Assembly (NCBI GenBank): GCA_022071955.1
Contig: JAJVIM010000022.1
Location: forward strand, 164,243 to 228,242
From: Anaerolineae bacterium
GTDB taxonomy: Bacteria > Chloroflexota > Anaerolineae > 4572-78 > J111
Direction of reading: 5' to 3'
DNA: 64,000 nucleotides
The notes beneath the pieces were generated by a model that saw nothing but the letters and a program-made list of their open reading frames with translations, made no database searches and was not told the DNA's origin. Position numbers and translations under genes: made by a program. Each line of letters starts with the position of its first letter. Position 1 is the stretch's first letter. Shown in pieces: positions 40,638-50,521 of this stretch.

Positions 40638-43568
40638 ATGACCCGTTCAAACCATCCCAACGCCAACCAGCTCTCGCAACTCCAGCACGAATTACGCCGC
40701 GCCATCGCCGGCGAAGTGCGCTTTGACCGGCTCAGCCGCCAGCTCTACAGCACCGACGCCTCCAACTACCGCCAAACGCCGGCGGGCGTTATCATCCCCC
40801 GCCACGCCGATGACGTGGCCGCCGCCACCGAACTGGCCGCCCGCTTTGGGGCCGCTATCACCCCGCGCGGCAGCGGTTCCAGCCTGTCCGGGCAGGCCAT
40901 TGGCCCCGGCCTGGTGCTGGACTACTCGCGCCACTTCACCCGCATTTTGGAACTCAACCCCGCCGAGCGCCGGGTGCGGGTAGAGGCCGGGGTGGTGCTG
41001 GCCCAACTTAACGCGGCGCTGGCTGGCCACGGGTTGATGGTTGGCCCGGACCCCGCCTCCGCCGCCGTGGCCACGTTGGGCGGGATGACCGCCAACAACT
41101 CCACCGGCTCCCACTCCATCAAATACCGGATGATGGTTGACCACGTGCAGGCCGTCAGCGTGATTCTGGCCGATGGCCGCCGCGCCGAGTTTGGCCCCAA
41201 ATCGCCCGCCGAAGTGGCCGCGCTGGCCCAGCAGCCCACGCTGGAAGGCGCGCTTTACCGCGCCATCCCCGGCCTCATCAACGACTACCGGGCCGACATC
41301 GCCGCCGGCTACCCGCGCACCTGGCGCAATGTGGCCGGCTACAACCTCAACCGGCTGCTGGCCGACCACGACGCAGGTCGGCCCTTCAACCTGGCCCCGC
41401 TGGTTGTGGGCAGCGAAGGCACGCTGGCCCAGATTATCGACATCACCCTGGGCGTGGTGGCCAAACCGCGCCACACCCGGCTGCTGGTGCTCCATTTTGA
41501 CCAACTGCGGGCGGCGCTGGAGAGCGTGCCGGCCCTGCTGGAACACGCTCCCGCCGCCATCGAGCTGATGGGCCAGTATTTTATCCGCATTGTGCGCGAC
41601 CACCCCCGCTTTGGGCCGGACGTGCGCCGGTTTATCAGCGGCGACCCGGCGGCGGTGCTGCTTGTTGAATTTGCCGGCGACGAACCGGGCCAACTGGCGG
41701 CGCAGGCGGAACGGCTGGAACGCGAGCTGCGCCGGGCCGGCCACGCCGGCGAAATTGTCCACTGCCTCACCCCCGCCGAGATTGCCAACGTGTGGGCCGT
41801 GCGCGCCGAGTCGTTTGGGCTGGTGATGAGCCAGCCGGGCGACGCCAAACCGCTGGCCTTTGTGGATGACGCCGCCGTGCCGCTGGCCGAACTGGCCGAT
41901 TACGCCGCCGAGGTGGAGCGGGCCTGCCGCGAGGCCGGCGCGGAGGTCACCTTTGACTCGCACGCTTCCGCCGGCTGCCTGCACCTCAACCCGGTCATCA
42001 ACTTAAAAACCGAAGCCGGGCTGGCCCAAATGGAAACTATTTCGCGGGCGGTCATGGCCATTGCCATGCGCCACCACGGCACCACCACCGGCGAGCACGG
42101 CGAGGGGCTGGCCCGCAGTTTTTACAACGAGCAGCTTTACGGCCCGCGCCTGCACCGGGCCTTTCGGCAGGTGAAAGGGCTGTTTGACCCCGACAACCGG
42201 CTCAACCCCGGCAAAATCATTAACGGGCCGGCCCCGTGGCAGCCGGAATTGCTGCGCTTTAATCCCGATTACCGCACCCCGCTGGCCCCGCCGCAAACGT
42301 GGCTCGATTTTTCCGGCTACGGCGGCATGGCCGGGCTGGTGGAAATGTGCAACGGGCAGGGGCTGTGCCGCGCCGGCGGCAGCGGCGTGATGTGTCCCTC
42401 GTTCCGGGCCAGCCGCGATGAAACGCACGTCACCCGCGGCCGGGCCAACGCCCTGCGCGCCGCGCTGACCGGCGAGTTTGGCCCGGACAGCTTCACCGGC
42501 CCGGAACTGCACGCGGCGCTTGACCTGTGCCTGGAATGCAAAGCCTGCAAAAAAGAGTGCTCGTCGCTGGTGGATATGGCCAAACTCAAGTATGAATTTT
42601 TGGCCCACTACCAGGCCCGCCACGGCGTGCCGTGGCGCAGCCGCATGTTTGGCCACGTGGCCAGCCTCAACCGGCTGGGCAGCCTGTGGCCGGCGCTCAC
42701 CAACCGGGCCTACCGCAGCCGCCCCCTGCGCTGGCTGCTCGATAAAACGCTGGGCATCGACCGGCGGCGGCCCCTGCCGGAGCTGGCTCCGGCCACCTTT
42801 CAGCGCTGGTTCGACCAACAGCCATCTCCGGCGAACGCGCCGCGCGGCCCGGTGGTGCTGTGGGACGACACCTACCTCACCTACAACCACCCGGAAATTG
42901 GGCAGGCGGCGGTAAAGGTGCTGCACGCCGCCGGCTTCGCGGTCAAATTGATAGCTGACCGGCGCTGTTGTGGCCGGCCGCTCATTTCCAAGGGGCTGCT
43001 GCGCGAGGCCAAAAAACACGCCGCCCACAACGTCAAATTGCTCGCGCCGCTGGCCGCGGCGGGCGTACCGATTTTGGGGCTGGAGCCGAGCTGTCTGGCC
43101 GCCTTCCGCGACGAATACCCCGACCTGCTCCGCAGCGACGAAGCCCGGCTGGTGGCCCGCCACAGTTATTTTATCGAAGAGTTTTTGCTGGAGCAGGCCG
43201 AAGCCGGCACGCTGGATTTGCCGTGGCAGCCCGCGCCGGGCGCTATTTTGCTGCACGGTCACTGCTACCAAAAGGCGCTGGGCCGGGCAGACGCGTGGCG
43301 GCGGCTGCTGAACCTGCTGCCCGGCGCTGCCGTCACCGAAATACCGGGCGGCTGCTGCGGCATGGCCGGCGCGTTTGGCTTTGAAAAGGAGCATTACGCG
43401 CTATCGCTGGCCATTGGCGAAGAACGGCTGCTGCCGGCGGTGCGCGCCGCCGCGCCCGGCACGCTCATCGCCGCGGCGGGCACCAGTTGCCGCCAGCAAA
43501 TCTCGGATGGCGCGGGCCGCCCGGCGCTCCATCCCATCATCATTTTGGCCGGCGCGCTGGCCGATTGA
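40638..43568 (+). CDS. FAD/Fe-S D-2-hydroxyacid dehydrogenase (YdiJ-like fusion)
   Basis: 976 residues fusing a GlcD-type flavoprotein with a GlpC/HdrB-type iron-sulfur part. The FAD domain spans about 30-215 (PRGSGSSLSGQAIG), then FAD-oxidase C to about 520 with TTGEHGEGLA. Two [4Fe-4S] motifs follow near 570 (CNGQGLCRAGGSGVMCPS) and 630 (CLECKACKKEC). Two CCG segments near 775 (RRCCGRPL) and 904 (GGCCGMAG) complete it. Relatives oxidise D-lactate, glycolate or D-2-hydroxyglutarate and feed electrons to the membrane quinone pool. The L-lactate dehydrogenase gene follows. ATG 40638 is chosen over an in-frame GTG 18 bp upstream. Confidence 0.88.
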   Translation: MTRSNHPNANQLSQLQHELRRAIAGEVRFDRLSRQLYSTDASNYRQTPAGVIIPRHADDVAAATELAARFGAAITPRGSGSSLSGQAIGPGLVLDYSRHFTRILELNPAERRVRVEAGVVLAQLNAALAGHGLMVGPDPASAAVATLGGMTANNSTGSHSIKYRMMVDHVQAVSVILADGRRAEFGPKSPAEVAALAQQPTLEGALYRAIPGLINDYRADIAAGYPRTWRNVAGYNLNRLLADHDAGRPFNLAPLVVGSEGTLAQIIDITLGVVAKPRHTRLLVLHFDQLRAALESVPALLEHAPAAIELMGQYFIRIVRDHPRFGPDVRRFISGDPAAVLLVEFAGDEPGQLAAQAERLERELRRAGHAGEIVHCLTPAEIANVWAVRAESFGLVMSQPGDAKPLAFVDDAAVPLAELADYAAEVERACREAGAEVTFDSHASAGCLHLNPVINLKTEAGLAQMETISRAVMAIAMRHHGTTTGEHGEGLARSFYNEQLYGPRLHRAFRQVKGLFDPDNRLNPGKIINGPAPWQPELLRFNPDYRTPLAPPQTWLDFSGYGGMAGLVEMCNGQGLCRAGGSGVMCPSFRASRDETHVTRGRANALRAALTGEFGPDSFTGPELHAALDLCLECKACKKECSSLVDMAKLKYEFLAHYQARHGVPWRSRMFGHVASLNRLGSLWPALTNRAYRSRPLRWLLDKTLGIDRRRPLPELAPATFQRWFDQQPSPANAPRGPVVLWDDTYLTYNHPEIGQAAVKVLHAAGFAVKLIADRRCCGRPLISKGLLREAKKHAAHNVKLLAPLAAAGVPILGLEPSCLAAFRDEYPDLLRSDEARLVARHSYFIEEFLLEQAEAGTLDLPWQPAPGAILLHGHCYQKALGRADAWRRLLNLLPGAAVTEIPGGCCGMAGAFGFEKEHYALSLAIGEERLLPAVRAAAPGTLIAAAGTSCRQQISDGAGRPALHPIIILAGALAD

Positions 43569-43581
43569 GTCTCTGCTACTC

Positions 43582-43609
43582 TTGATGATTGACCAATAAC
43601 CCGTATACT
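43582..43609 (+). promoter_or_regulatory. Sigma-70-like promoter for ldh
   Basis: TTGATG (43582-43587), 16-nt spacer, TATACT (43604-43609), about 50 bp before the ldh ATG. Confidence 0.55.
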
Positions 43610-43661
43610 ATCGTTCGAATTTGGTTACCCCAAACAGTTCAATCAAAAGGAGGGCAGCATA

Positions 43662-44612
43662 ATGTCTAAAATTGGAGTTGTTGGAACAGGGATGGTCGGC
43701 GCGACCGGCGCTTACGCCATTGCCATGCGCGGCCTGGCCAGCGAGTTGGTTCTGGTGGATAAATTTACCACCCGCGCCCAGGCCGAAGCCGCCGATATTC
43801 TGCACGCGGTGCCGTTTGCTCACCCCATCCGGGTTACGGCCGGCAACTTTGCCGACCTGGCCGGCTGCAAAATTGTGATTATCGCCGCCGGCGTGGGCCA
43901 GAAACCGGGCGAAACCCGGCTGCAACTGTTGGAACGCAATGCGGTTATTTTCAAAGAGATGATCCCGGAGGTGGCCAAATACGCGCCAGACGCCGTGCTG
44001 GTGGTGGCCACCAACCCGGTTGATATTATGACCCACATGACGGCCCGGTTTGCCGCCGAACACGGCGTGCCGCAAAATCACGTGCTGGGGTCCGGCACCA
44101 CTTTAGATACGGCCCGCTTTCGGGCGCTGCTCAGCACCCATCTGGGCGTGGCTGCCAACAACATTCACGGTTACGTGCTGGGCGAGCACGGCGATTCCGA
44201 GGTACTGGCCTGGTCGCTGGCCACGGTGGGGGTAATTCCGCTGGCAGACTTTTGCCGCACCCAAAATATTCGGCTGGATGAGGCGGTAAAGCAGGAGATT
44301 GACGAAAAGGTGCGGCGGGCAGCGTACACCATCATCGAGGGCAAAGGAGCCACCTACTACGGCATTGGCAGCGCGCTGGCCCGCATTGTCGAGGCCATTC
44401 TGGACGACCAGCGGGCCATTTTAACTGTGTGCAGCCCGGTGCCGGCGGTGGTCGGCGTAAAAGAAGTGACCATTGCCCTGCCGCACATTGTGGGCCGGGC
44501 CGGAGTTTTGGGCACGCTGCCGCTGCCGCTGAACCAGGACGAAACCCTGGCCCTGCAAGCCAGCGCCAACGTTATCAGAAACGCCATCACCGAAATTGAA
44601 AGCAGCCTGTAA
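43662..44612 (+). CDS. ldh: L-lactate dehydrogenase
   Basis: 316 residues. NAD site VVGTGMVGATGAYA, then GVGQKPGETRLQLLERN, where Gln before Lys-Pro is the lactate-specific residue (malate dehydrogenases have Arg). The active-site loop VLGEHGDSEVLAWS holds the catalytic His, and NPVDIMT is conserved. It interconverts pyruvate and L-lactate with NADH in the cytoplasm. It has its own promoter, AAAAGGAGG before ATG 43662, and is followed 14 bp later by the LrgA/LrgB pair. Confidence 0.95.
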   Translation: MSKIGVVGTGMVGATGAYAIAMRGLASELVLVDKFTTRAQAEAADILHAVPFAHPIRVTAGNFADLAGCKIVIIAAGVGQKPGETRLQLLERNAVIFKEMIPEVAKYAPDAVLVVATNPVDIMTHMTARFAAEHGVPQNHVLGSGTTLDTARFRALLSTHLGVAANNIHGYVLGEHGDSEVLAWSLATVGVIPLADFCRTQNIRLDEAVKQEIDEKVRRAAYTIIEGKGATYYGIGSALARIVEAILDDQRAILTVCSPVPAVVGVKEVTIALPHIVGRAGVLGTLPLPLNQDETLALQASANVIRNAITEIESSL

Positions 44613-44626
44613 ACGGAACCGGCGCA

Positions 44627-44992
44627 ATGATCAATGCCCTGCTCATTCTGTTATCGTTTCAGCTTGCCGGCGAAATCATCATCAGAACCCTCTCGCTGCC
44701 GGTACCGGGGCCGGTGGGGGGCATGCTGCTGTTGTTTGTGGCGCTGCTCCTGCGTGATTCGCTTGCGGCCCGGATTGAGCCGACCACCCAGTTTATCCTG
44801 CAAAATTTAACCCTGCTGTACGTGCCGGCGGCGGTGGGGGTGGTGGTTCACCTTGAACTGATCCGCAGCGAAGGGATACCGATTGTGCTGACGCTGATTG
44901 GCAGCGTGCTCATCACTTTGGCCGTCACCGCCCTGTCGATGAACTTTTTGCAGCGCAAATTCCGGCCCGCGCCGGGCTATAGAGGCCGTTAA
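44627..44992 (+). CDS. LrgA/CidA-family membrane protein
   Basis: 121 residues with four membrane helices. The family signature GEIIIRTLSLPVPGPVGGML is clear. LrgA/CidA proteins were first seen as holin-like modulators of murein hydrolases; later work on related pairs showed pyruvate uptake or export together with the LrgB partner. Placement directly after ldh favours a role in pyruvate or lactate movement. Confidence 0.88.
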   Translation: MINALLILLSFQLAGEIIIRTLSLPVPGPVGGMLLLFVALLLRDSLAARIEPTTQFILQNLTLLYVPAAVGVVVHLELIRSEGIPIVLTLIGSVLITLAVTALSMNFLQRKFRPAPGYRGR

Positions 44993-44994
44993 CC

Positions 44995-45717
44995 ATGCAG
45001 GCCATCACCAACACCTGGGTTTATCTGGCCCAAACGCCGCTGCTGTGGCTCACCGTCACCCTGGTTATTTACCAATCCGGCGCGGTGCTGTATCGACGGC
45101 TCAATTCGCCCACTATTCTCAACCCCATCATCACCTCAATTGTGGTGCTGGTAACGCTGCTGCTGCTGACCGGCACCCCGTACCAGACTTATTTTGAGGG
45201 CGCGCAGTTTGTTCACTTTTTGCTCGGCCCGGCGACGGTGGCTTTGGCCGTACCGCTGTACCGCTACAGTAAAAAACTCACCCAACTGTTTGCGCCGGTA
45301 ACCGGCGCGTTGCTCATTGGCTCGCTCACCGGCACGCTGTCGGCGGTGGGGCTGGGCTGGCTGTTCAACCTGTCAACCGCTACCCTGTTGTCGCTGGCCC
45401 CCAAATCTATCACCACGCCCATCGCGATGGGTGTGGCCGAACAAATCGGCGGGCTGCCCTCACTGACAACGGTGTTTGTGGTTTTTACCGGAATTTTGGG
45501 GGCGCTGCTGGGGCCAAAAAGCCTGGATTTTTTGCGGATAAAAGAATTCAGCGTGCGCGGCTTTACGCTGGGGTTATCGGCGCACGGGCTGGGCACGGCT
45601 ATGGCCTTTCAGGAAAACGAAGAGGCCGGCGCGTTTGCCGGCCTGGCGATGGGGCTGAACGGCGCGGTAACCGCCATTCTGGTTCCGATACTGGTTCGAT
45701 TGCTGGGGTTAAATTAG
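44995..45717 (+). CDS. LrgB/CidB-family membrane protein
   Basis: 240 residues with about six membrane helices. It contains FEGAQFVHFLLGPATVALAVPLY, KSITTPIAMGVAEQIGG and GLSAHGLGTAMAFQ, all typical of LrgB. It starts 2 bp after the LrgA-like gene, so the two form one transporter-like unit. The 3' end overlaps the chemosensory operon's last gene by 9 bp, tail to tail. Confidence 0.9.
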   Translation: MQAITNTWVYLAQTPLLWLTVTLVIYQSGAVLYRRLNSPTILNPIITSIVVLVTLLLLTGTPYQTYFEGAQFVHFLLGPATVALAVPLYRYSKKLTQLFAPVTGALLIGSLTGTLSAVGLGWLFNLSTATLLSLAPKSITTPIAMGVAEQIGGLPSLTTVFVVFTGILGALLGPKSLDFLRIKEFSVRGFTLGLSAHGLGTAMAFQENEEAGAFAGLAMGLNGAVTAILVPILVRLLGLN

Positions 45718-47043
45718 CGCGGCGGCTTTTTCTGCGAGTACCATCGGCAGCAGTACATCAAATCTGGTGCCTTTGCCCACTTCGCTTTCGACGTTAATTC
45801 TGCCGCCGTGGCTCAAAATAATTTTTTCAACGATGGCCAGCCCCAGACCGGTGCTCTTTTCACCGGTGGTGCTTTTCACGCTGAGTTTTTTGAACGGCTC
45901 AAACAGGTCCGGCAGTTCGTTTGCCGGGATGCCCTGCCCCTGGTCCTGCACCGAAATGATCACCGTGTCGCCCTGGCGGCTGAGCCTGACAGTGATGGTG
46001 CTGTGCGGGTATGAAAATTTAACCGCATTGCCCACCAGATTATCCAGCACTTGCTCGATTTTTTGCGGGTCCAGCATCAATTCCGGCGGAGAGTCATCGC
46101 ACTGAAACAGCAGGTTTATCTCCTTTTTGGCGGCCAGGCTGCGGTTAAGGTTTAAGTTGCGCTCAAGCAGGCTAGCCAGCGCCACCGGTTCAAGCTGAAG
46201 ATTGAGCTTGCCGGACTCGATTTTGGCCACGTCCAGCAGTTCGTTGACCAGGCGCAGCATAAACTCGCTGGAAGAATGGATCATCTCCAGCAGTTCGTTT
46301 TGCTCATCGTTGAGCATATAAGCCAGGTCTTCGTGCAAAAGTTCGCTCACGGTGTTGATGTAGCCCAGCGGATTGCGCAGATCGTGGGCGGCCATCCCCA
46401 AAAAATAATCCTTTTGCGCGTTGAGCTTTTCCATCGCCTGATTTTTTTGTTTTAATTCCTGCTGCATGGCCAGCAACTGCTGGTTGGCCTGCTGAAGCTC
46501 CAGATTTTTTTGAACCGCGTTTTCAAAGGTGCTCAGCAGCAGATCAACCATTTGCACCGGCTCAAACGGCAGCGAATAGCGCCGGTTGGCAAAATACACG
46601 TCGATGGTATCGCCGGAGGAAACATCGCGGCGCAGTTGCCGGTTTAGCAGGGTGTGCTCCAGCCGCGAAAGCAGAAATGTTTTGGTGTACGGTTTGGTTA
46701 CAAAATTGTCCGCGCCGTTTTCCATCGCCTTAATTACCTCGTGCGGGTCTGCCAGCGAGGTAAGCAAAATTACCGGAATATCTCTGAGCCGGGGGTTGGC
46801 TTTGAGCGAGCGGCAAAGCTGGTAGCCGTCCATTTCTGGCATAACCACATCGCTGATAATCAGCGCGGGCCGGTTTGTGTTGAGCAACTCCAGCGCTTCC
46901 AGGCCGTTGCGCGCCAACAGCACCTGAAAACCATCTTCCTCCAGCAAATATTGCAGCCGAACCGCCTGAGTGAGGCTGTCTTCTACAATTAAAATTTGCA
47001 CCGAGTGGTGATCAATCTTTTTGAGGGCGCCGTTGTCTTTCAT
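45709..47043 (-). CDS. REC-histidine kinase, likely output of the chemosensory operon
   Basis: 444 residues. The receiver (15-130) has ILIVEDS, Asp65 in LIISDVVMPEMDG and Lys117 in FVTKP. A coiled coil (about 175-210) leads to HisKA with His220 in LGMAAHDLRNPLGYI, then an ATPase domain (LDNLVGNAVKF, VQDQGQGI, STGLGLAIV). There is no membrane or DNA-binding part. It follows cheB by about 47 bp, in the position where Wsp operons have the diguanylate cyclase WspR. CheA could phosphorylate Asp65 and so switch this kinase. ATG 47043 is preferred; TTG 47058 is in frame. Confidence 0.9.
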   Translation of the reverse strand: MKDNGALKKIDHHSVQILIVEDSLTQAVRLQYLLEEDGFQVLLARNGLEALELLNTNRPALIISDVVMPEMDGYQLCRSLKANPRLRDIPVILLTSLADPHEVIKAMENGADNFVTKPYTKTFLLSRLEHTLLNRQLRRDVSSGDTIDVYFANRRYSLPFEPVQMVDLLLSTFENAVQKNLELQQANQQLLAMQQELKQKNQAMEKLNAQKDYFLGMAAHDLRNPLGYINTVSELLHEDLAYMLNDEQNELLEMIHSSSEFMLRLVNELLDVAKIESGKLNLQLEPVALASLLERNLNLNRSLAAKKEINLLFQCDDSPPELMLDPQKIEQVLDNLVGNAVKFSYPHSTITVRLSRQGDTVIISVQDQGQGIPANELPDLFEPFKKLSVKSTTGEKSTGLGLAIVEKIILSHGGRINVESEVGKGTRFDVLLPMVLAEKAAALI

Positions 47044-47090
47044 GGAGTTTATCCGCAAAGTTGGTGTTTAACTGCTGTTGTGCCGCATGG

Positions 47091-48158
47091 TCAAAACGGC
47101 TGCACCTTTTGCTGCCGGGCCAGCCAAACCAGCAGCGAAACAATTTTGTTCGGGGGCAGGATATGTTTGGCCGCCCCCAGCGCCGCCGCCTCGCCGGGCA
47201 TGCCGTAAACCACGCAGGTCTCTTTATTTTGGGCGATGGTCACCGCGCCCTGGTCCAGCATGTGCCGCAGTTCCTGAGCCCCATCTTTGCCCATACCGGT
47301 GAGCAGTACCCCGGCGGCGTGTGGGCCAAACGTTTCCAGCGCCGAGCGAAACAGGTAAGAGATAGCCGGGCGCAGGCTGTTTTCTCTGGCTGCCCGTTCC
47401 AGCACAATCTGCCGCTGGCGGTTAACGCCCATGTGCCAGTCGTCCGGGGCAAAATAGACGTGGCCGGGCTGCAGCGGCCAACCGTGGCCGGCAATCCGAA
47501 TGGGCAGCGCGGCATCTTTGCTGAGCCAGTCAACCAGACCGGGCAAAAACCCGGCAGCAATATGCTGCACAATCAAAATGGGCAGCGAAAAATCCCGCGG
47601 CAGCGCACCCAAAATCGCGTGCAGTACCGGCGGCCCGCCGGTTGACACCCCCATTACCACCAACTCAATCTCCGGGTTTTCCGGTTTGACCGGTTCAATT
47701 TTACCGGCAGCGGCCTCTTTGGCTGTTGCCTGGGCGTACCGCGCCCAGCGCCGCACCACCTTTACCTCAGACATTAATTTGACGGTCTGGCGCAATTCGT
47801 GAGCCATCGCTTCATAGCGAGGGTGGCCCAGCCCCACCGGTTTTTCTACCAGCGTTACCGCGCCGGCTTCCAGGGCGCTGAACGTCATAGCCACTTCCTC
47901 GGCGGTCCAGTTGGCACTGACTATAATAATCGGTACCGGGCTGGTTTGCATAATTTTGCGTGTCGCTTCGATGCCATCCAGGCCGGGCATGTGGATGTCC
48001 ATTGTGATGACATTCGGCTTTAAACGGGCGGCCAGTTTGATGGCCTCATCGCCGTTGCTGGCAGTGGCCAGCACATTTATTTTTTCGTCGGCGGCCAGTA
48101 TGTGCTGCAAATGCTGCCGGCTCACAGCCGAATCATCGACAATTAATACGTTTATCAT
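47091..48158 (-). CDS. cheB: Chemotaxis response regulator protein-glutamate methylesterase
   Basis: 355 residues. Receiver with Asp54 in ITMDIHMPGLDG, a linker of about 45 residues, then the methylesterase with catalytic Ser172 in GVSTGGPP, His199 in VQHIAAGFLP and Asp292 in LLTGMGKDGA. It demethylates or deamidates receptor glutamates to reset the MCP. Chemistry and context (next to cheA, cheR and mcp) are unambiguous. ATG 48158 begins INVLIVDDS, the normal CheB start, 13 bp after the cheA stop. Confidence 0.95.
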   Translation of the reverse strand: MINVLIVDDSAVSRQHLQHILAADEKINVLATASNGDEAIKLAARLKPNVITMDIHMPGLDGIEATRKIMQTSPVPIIIVSANWTAEEVAMTFSALEAGAVTLVEKPVGLGHPRYEAMAHELRQTVKLMSEVKVVRRWARYAQATAKEAAAGKIEPVKPENPEIELVVMGVSTGGPPVLHAILGALPRDFSLPILIVQHIAAGFLPGLVDWLSKDAALPIRIAGHGWPLQPGHVYFAPDDWHMGVNRQRQIVLERAARENSLRPAISYLFRSALETFGPHAAGVLLTGMGKDGAQELRHMLDQGAVTIAQNKETCVVYGMPGEAAALGAAKHILPPNKIVSLLVWLARQQKVQPF

Positions 48159-48171
48159 GGCACATTTCTGG

Positions 48172-50499
48172 CTAAACCAGCCGTTTAATAATGGCCAGCA
48201 GATTGGTTTGATCAAAACTACTTTTGGTGATGTAGGCGTCTGCGCCGGCATCAATCCCCCGCTCCCGGTCTTCCGGCGACCCCAGCGAGGTCACCAACAC
48301 CACCGGTAACCCGGAAAATTTGTTATCGGCGCGAATTTTGCCGGTCAGTTCAAACCCGTTCATGCGCGGCATCTCCACATCAGAAATCAACAGGTCAAAG
48401 GGTTCGGTTTTGAGCGCTGTCAACGCGTCAACCCCATCCACGGTGGCCCGCACCCGGTAGCCGGCGCTTTCCAGTATGTTTTTTAGCAGCGTCCGCGAGG
48501 TAATTGAGTCTTCGGCAATTAAAATGGATTTCTGAATATTGCCCGCTTTCTTTACCGTTTGGGTAGGCCGGCCGTTCCCGGCCAGCAGCCGTTCCGCCGA
48601 TTTCAGCAGGTCAGACACGCGCAAAATTGGCACAACCTGGCCAGAACCGAGCACCGTTGCGCCAGATACATTTCGCACCCGGGTGAGTTTTTTGCCCAGG
48701 TTTTTAACCAGCACTTCCTGCTCGTTGATAATCCGGTCTACTACAAAGGCCCGGCGGCGATCTATGGTGCCCATCAGCAACACCTGCAAATAGGGCTGCT
48801 CGGGGCTGCTGCGGTCATCGTCGGCCGGCGGGCGGGGCAGTTCCAGCACCTCGGCCAGCGGCGTGAGCGGCACAATTCGGCCATCAATTTCAATGGTTGG
48901 CCGGTTTTGCACCGTGGCGATGTCGACCTTGTTTATTCTGAGCACTCGCTCCACGCTGCTGGTGGGGATGATAAAGGTAGACTGGTTGGCCTGCACCAGC
49001 ACCCCCCTGAAAGTGGCCACCGCAACCGGTAACAAAATTTGAAACGATGTGCCCAGTTGTTGCGCCGAAGCGACATTGATTTTGCCGCCCAATTGCTCAA
49101 TTTTTTCACGCACAATGGCCATACCCAGCCCCCGGCCAGACATATCGGTGATGATGGCGCTGGTAGATACGGCCGAGCGAAAAATAAGGTGCATGGTTTC
49201 CTGCGGGTTCATCGCCGCCGCTTCAGACACGGTGATACACCCCTGCTGCAGCGCCGCCGCTTTTAATTTTTCAAGGTTGATGCCCGCGCCATCGTCGGAG
49301 ATGATAATTTCAACCTTGCCGGCATCCAACTGCGAAACGGTGACGATGATTTGGCCCTGTTCCGGTTTGTTGGCTTTGCGCCGAATATCCGGCGTTTCAA
49401 TACCGTGGTCAATGCAGTTGCGCAGGATGTGAATGAGCGGCGCTTTGACTTCTTCAAGGATGCGGCGATCAAGTTCTACCTCGCCACCCTTTATGCTCAA
49501 GGCCACATTTTTGCCCTGGGCGCGGGATAAATCTCTAACCATTTTTGGAAATGTATCCAGCAACGCCGAAAAGGGCAGCATCAGGCTTTTTTTAACATCC
49601 TCCAGCAGGTTGTCGATCATTCCACCCACCGAATGCTCTTCTTGCTCAACAGATTTGGTGAGGGTTTGCAGGCGGTCGGTGAGCACTTCCATGTGCGCGC
49701 GGTTCCAGTTTAAAAAATCCAGCAGCCGGGCTAACGAAGGCTGGCTGTCGCCGCGCCGCCGCTGAGCGCCGTTTTGCTCGGTCTGGCGCTGAACGCGTTG
49801 CACTTCCGGCGCAGCTTTGCTCCATTCGCGCTGCCACACATCCAGCATGCCCACAATTTCCCGCAGATCGGCCACATGCTGGTTGGTGCTTAGTTTTACA
49901 GACAAAAACTCTTCGGCTTGCAGCAGCAGGTTATCCAGTTTGGCGGTAGAAATTCGCACGGTTTCACCCAGTAGCGGCCGGGTGGCAGGCAGCGGAGAAG
50001 CCGATTTTTCGGTGGCGGGGTCAGGCTCGGCGGGGGGCGGCAACACCGGTTCCGGCGGGGGCAGCGGCGGTGCGGTCGGCGGTGGGGCCGGCGCGGATTT
50101 GCCCGCCAGCAGTCGCTCAATCTGTTGCATCACCTGCGGGGCCAGCGCCGATGACTCGCCGTGGGGCTGGGTTAGCAACGTTTCAACCGCATCAAGGGCG
50201 TGGTGCAGGGTATCAAACAACGCCGGCGAAAGCGTGAGGCTGCGCTGTTTCAATGCCGAAAACACGCTCTCTATCGACTGGCAAACGGTTTCAACATCCA
50301 GCTTGTTCACCGCGCGGGCAGCCCCTTTCAAGCTGTGGGCTTCACGAAAAACCCGTTCAACCCAACGCGTTTGTGTGTCCGGGTCGGCAGCATTTTCCAG
50401 TTCGAGCAGGCCGGCGGTGATAGATTTCAGGCTTTCGTTGGCCTCAATGTTAAAAGTTGCCAGCAGTTTTTCAAAAAATTCAGTTTCTTCGGCGCTCAT
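48172..50499 (-). CDS. cheA: CheA histidine kinase with C-terminal receiver (WspE/FrzE-like)
   Basis: 775 residues. HPt domain with His55 in FREAHSLKGAARAV, a Pro-rich linker (about 135-165, PPPTAPPLPPPEP), dimerisation and ATPase domains (HILRNCIDHGIE, GRGLGMAIV), a CheW-like domain (VPTSSVERV-type strand region, IIPTSSVERVLR), and a receiver with Asp707 in LLISDVEMPRMNGFE and Lys759. A receiver on CheA marks Wsp, Frz and Chp-type systems. It may act as a phosphate sink in place of a free CheY, since none is encoded nearby. ATG 50499 has GGGGGAA upstream. Confidence 0.93.
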   Translation of the reverse strand: MSAEETEFFEKLLATFNIEANESLKSITAGLLELENAADPDTQTRWVERVFREAHSLKGAARAVNKLDVETVCQSIESVFSALKQRSLTLSPALFDTLHHALDAVETLLTQPHGESSALAPQVMQQIERLLAGKSAPAPPPTAPPLPPPEPVLPPPAEPDPATEKSASPLPATRPLLGETVRISTAKLDNLLLQAEEFLSVKLSTNQHVADLREIVGMLDVWQREWSKAAPEVQRVQRQTEQNGAQRRRGDSQPSLARLLDFLNWNRAHMEVLTDRLQTLTKSVEQEEHSVGGMIDNLLEDVKKSLMLPFSALLDTFPKMVRDLSRAQGKNVALSIKGGEVELDRRILEEVKAPLIHILRNCIDHGIETPDIRRKANKPEQGQIIVTVSQLDAGKVEIIISDDGAGINLEKLKAAALQQGCITVSEAAAMNPQETMHLIFRSAVSTSAIITDMSGRGLGMAIVREKIEQLGGKINVASAQQLGTSFQILLPVAVATFRGVLVQANQSTFIIPTSSVERVLRINKVDIATVQNRPTIEIDGRIVPLTPLAEVLELPRPPADDDRSSPEQPYLQVLLMGTIDRRRAFVVDRIINEQEVLVKNLGKKLTRVRNVSGATVLGSGQVVPILRVSDLLKSAERLLAGNGRPTQTVKKAGNIQKSILIAEDSITSRTLLKNILESAGYRVRATVDGVDALTALKTEPFDLLISDVEMPRMNGFELTGKIRADNKFSGLPVVLVTSLGSPEDRERGIDAGADAYITKSSFDQTNLLAIIKRLV

Positions 50500-50521
50500 T
50501 AAAATTCCCCCAATTTCAATG

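Noticed and set aside
44627..45717. Holin/antiholin toxin pair
   Set aside because: The family name is historical; placement directly after ldh favours pyruvate or lactate transport.
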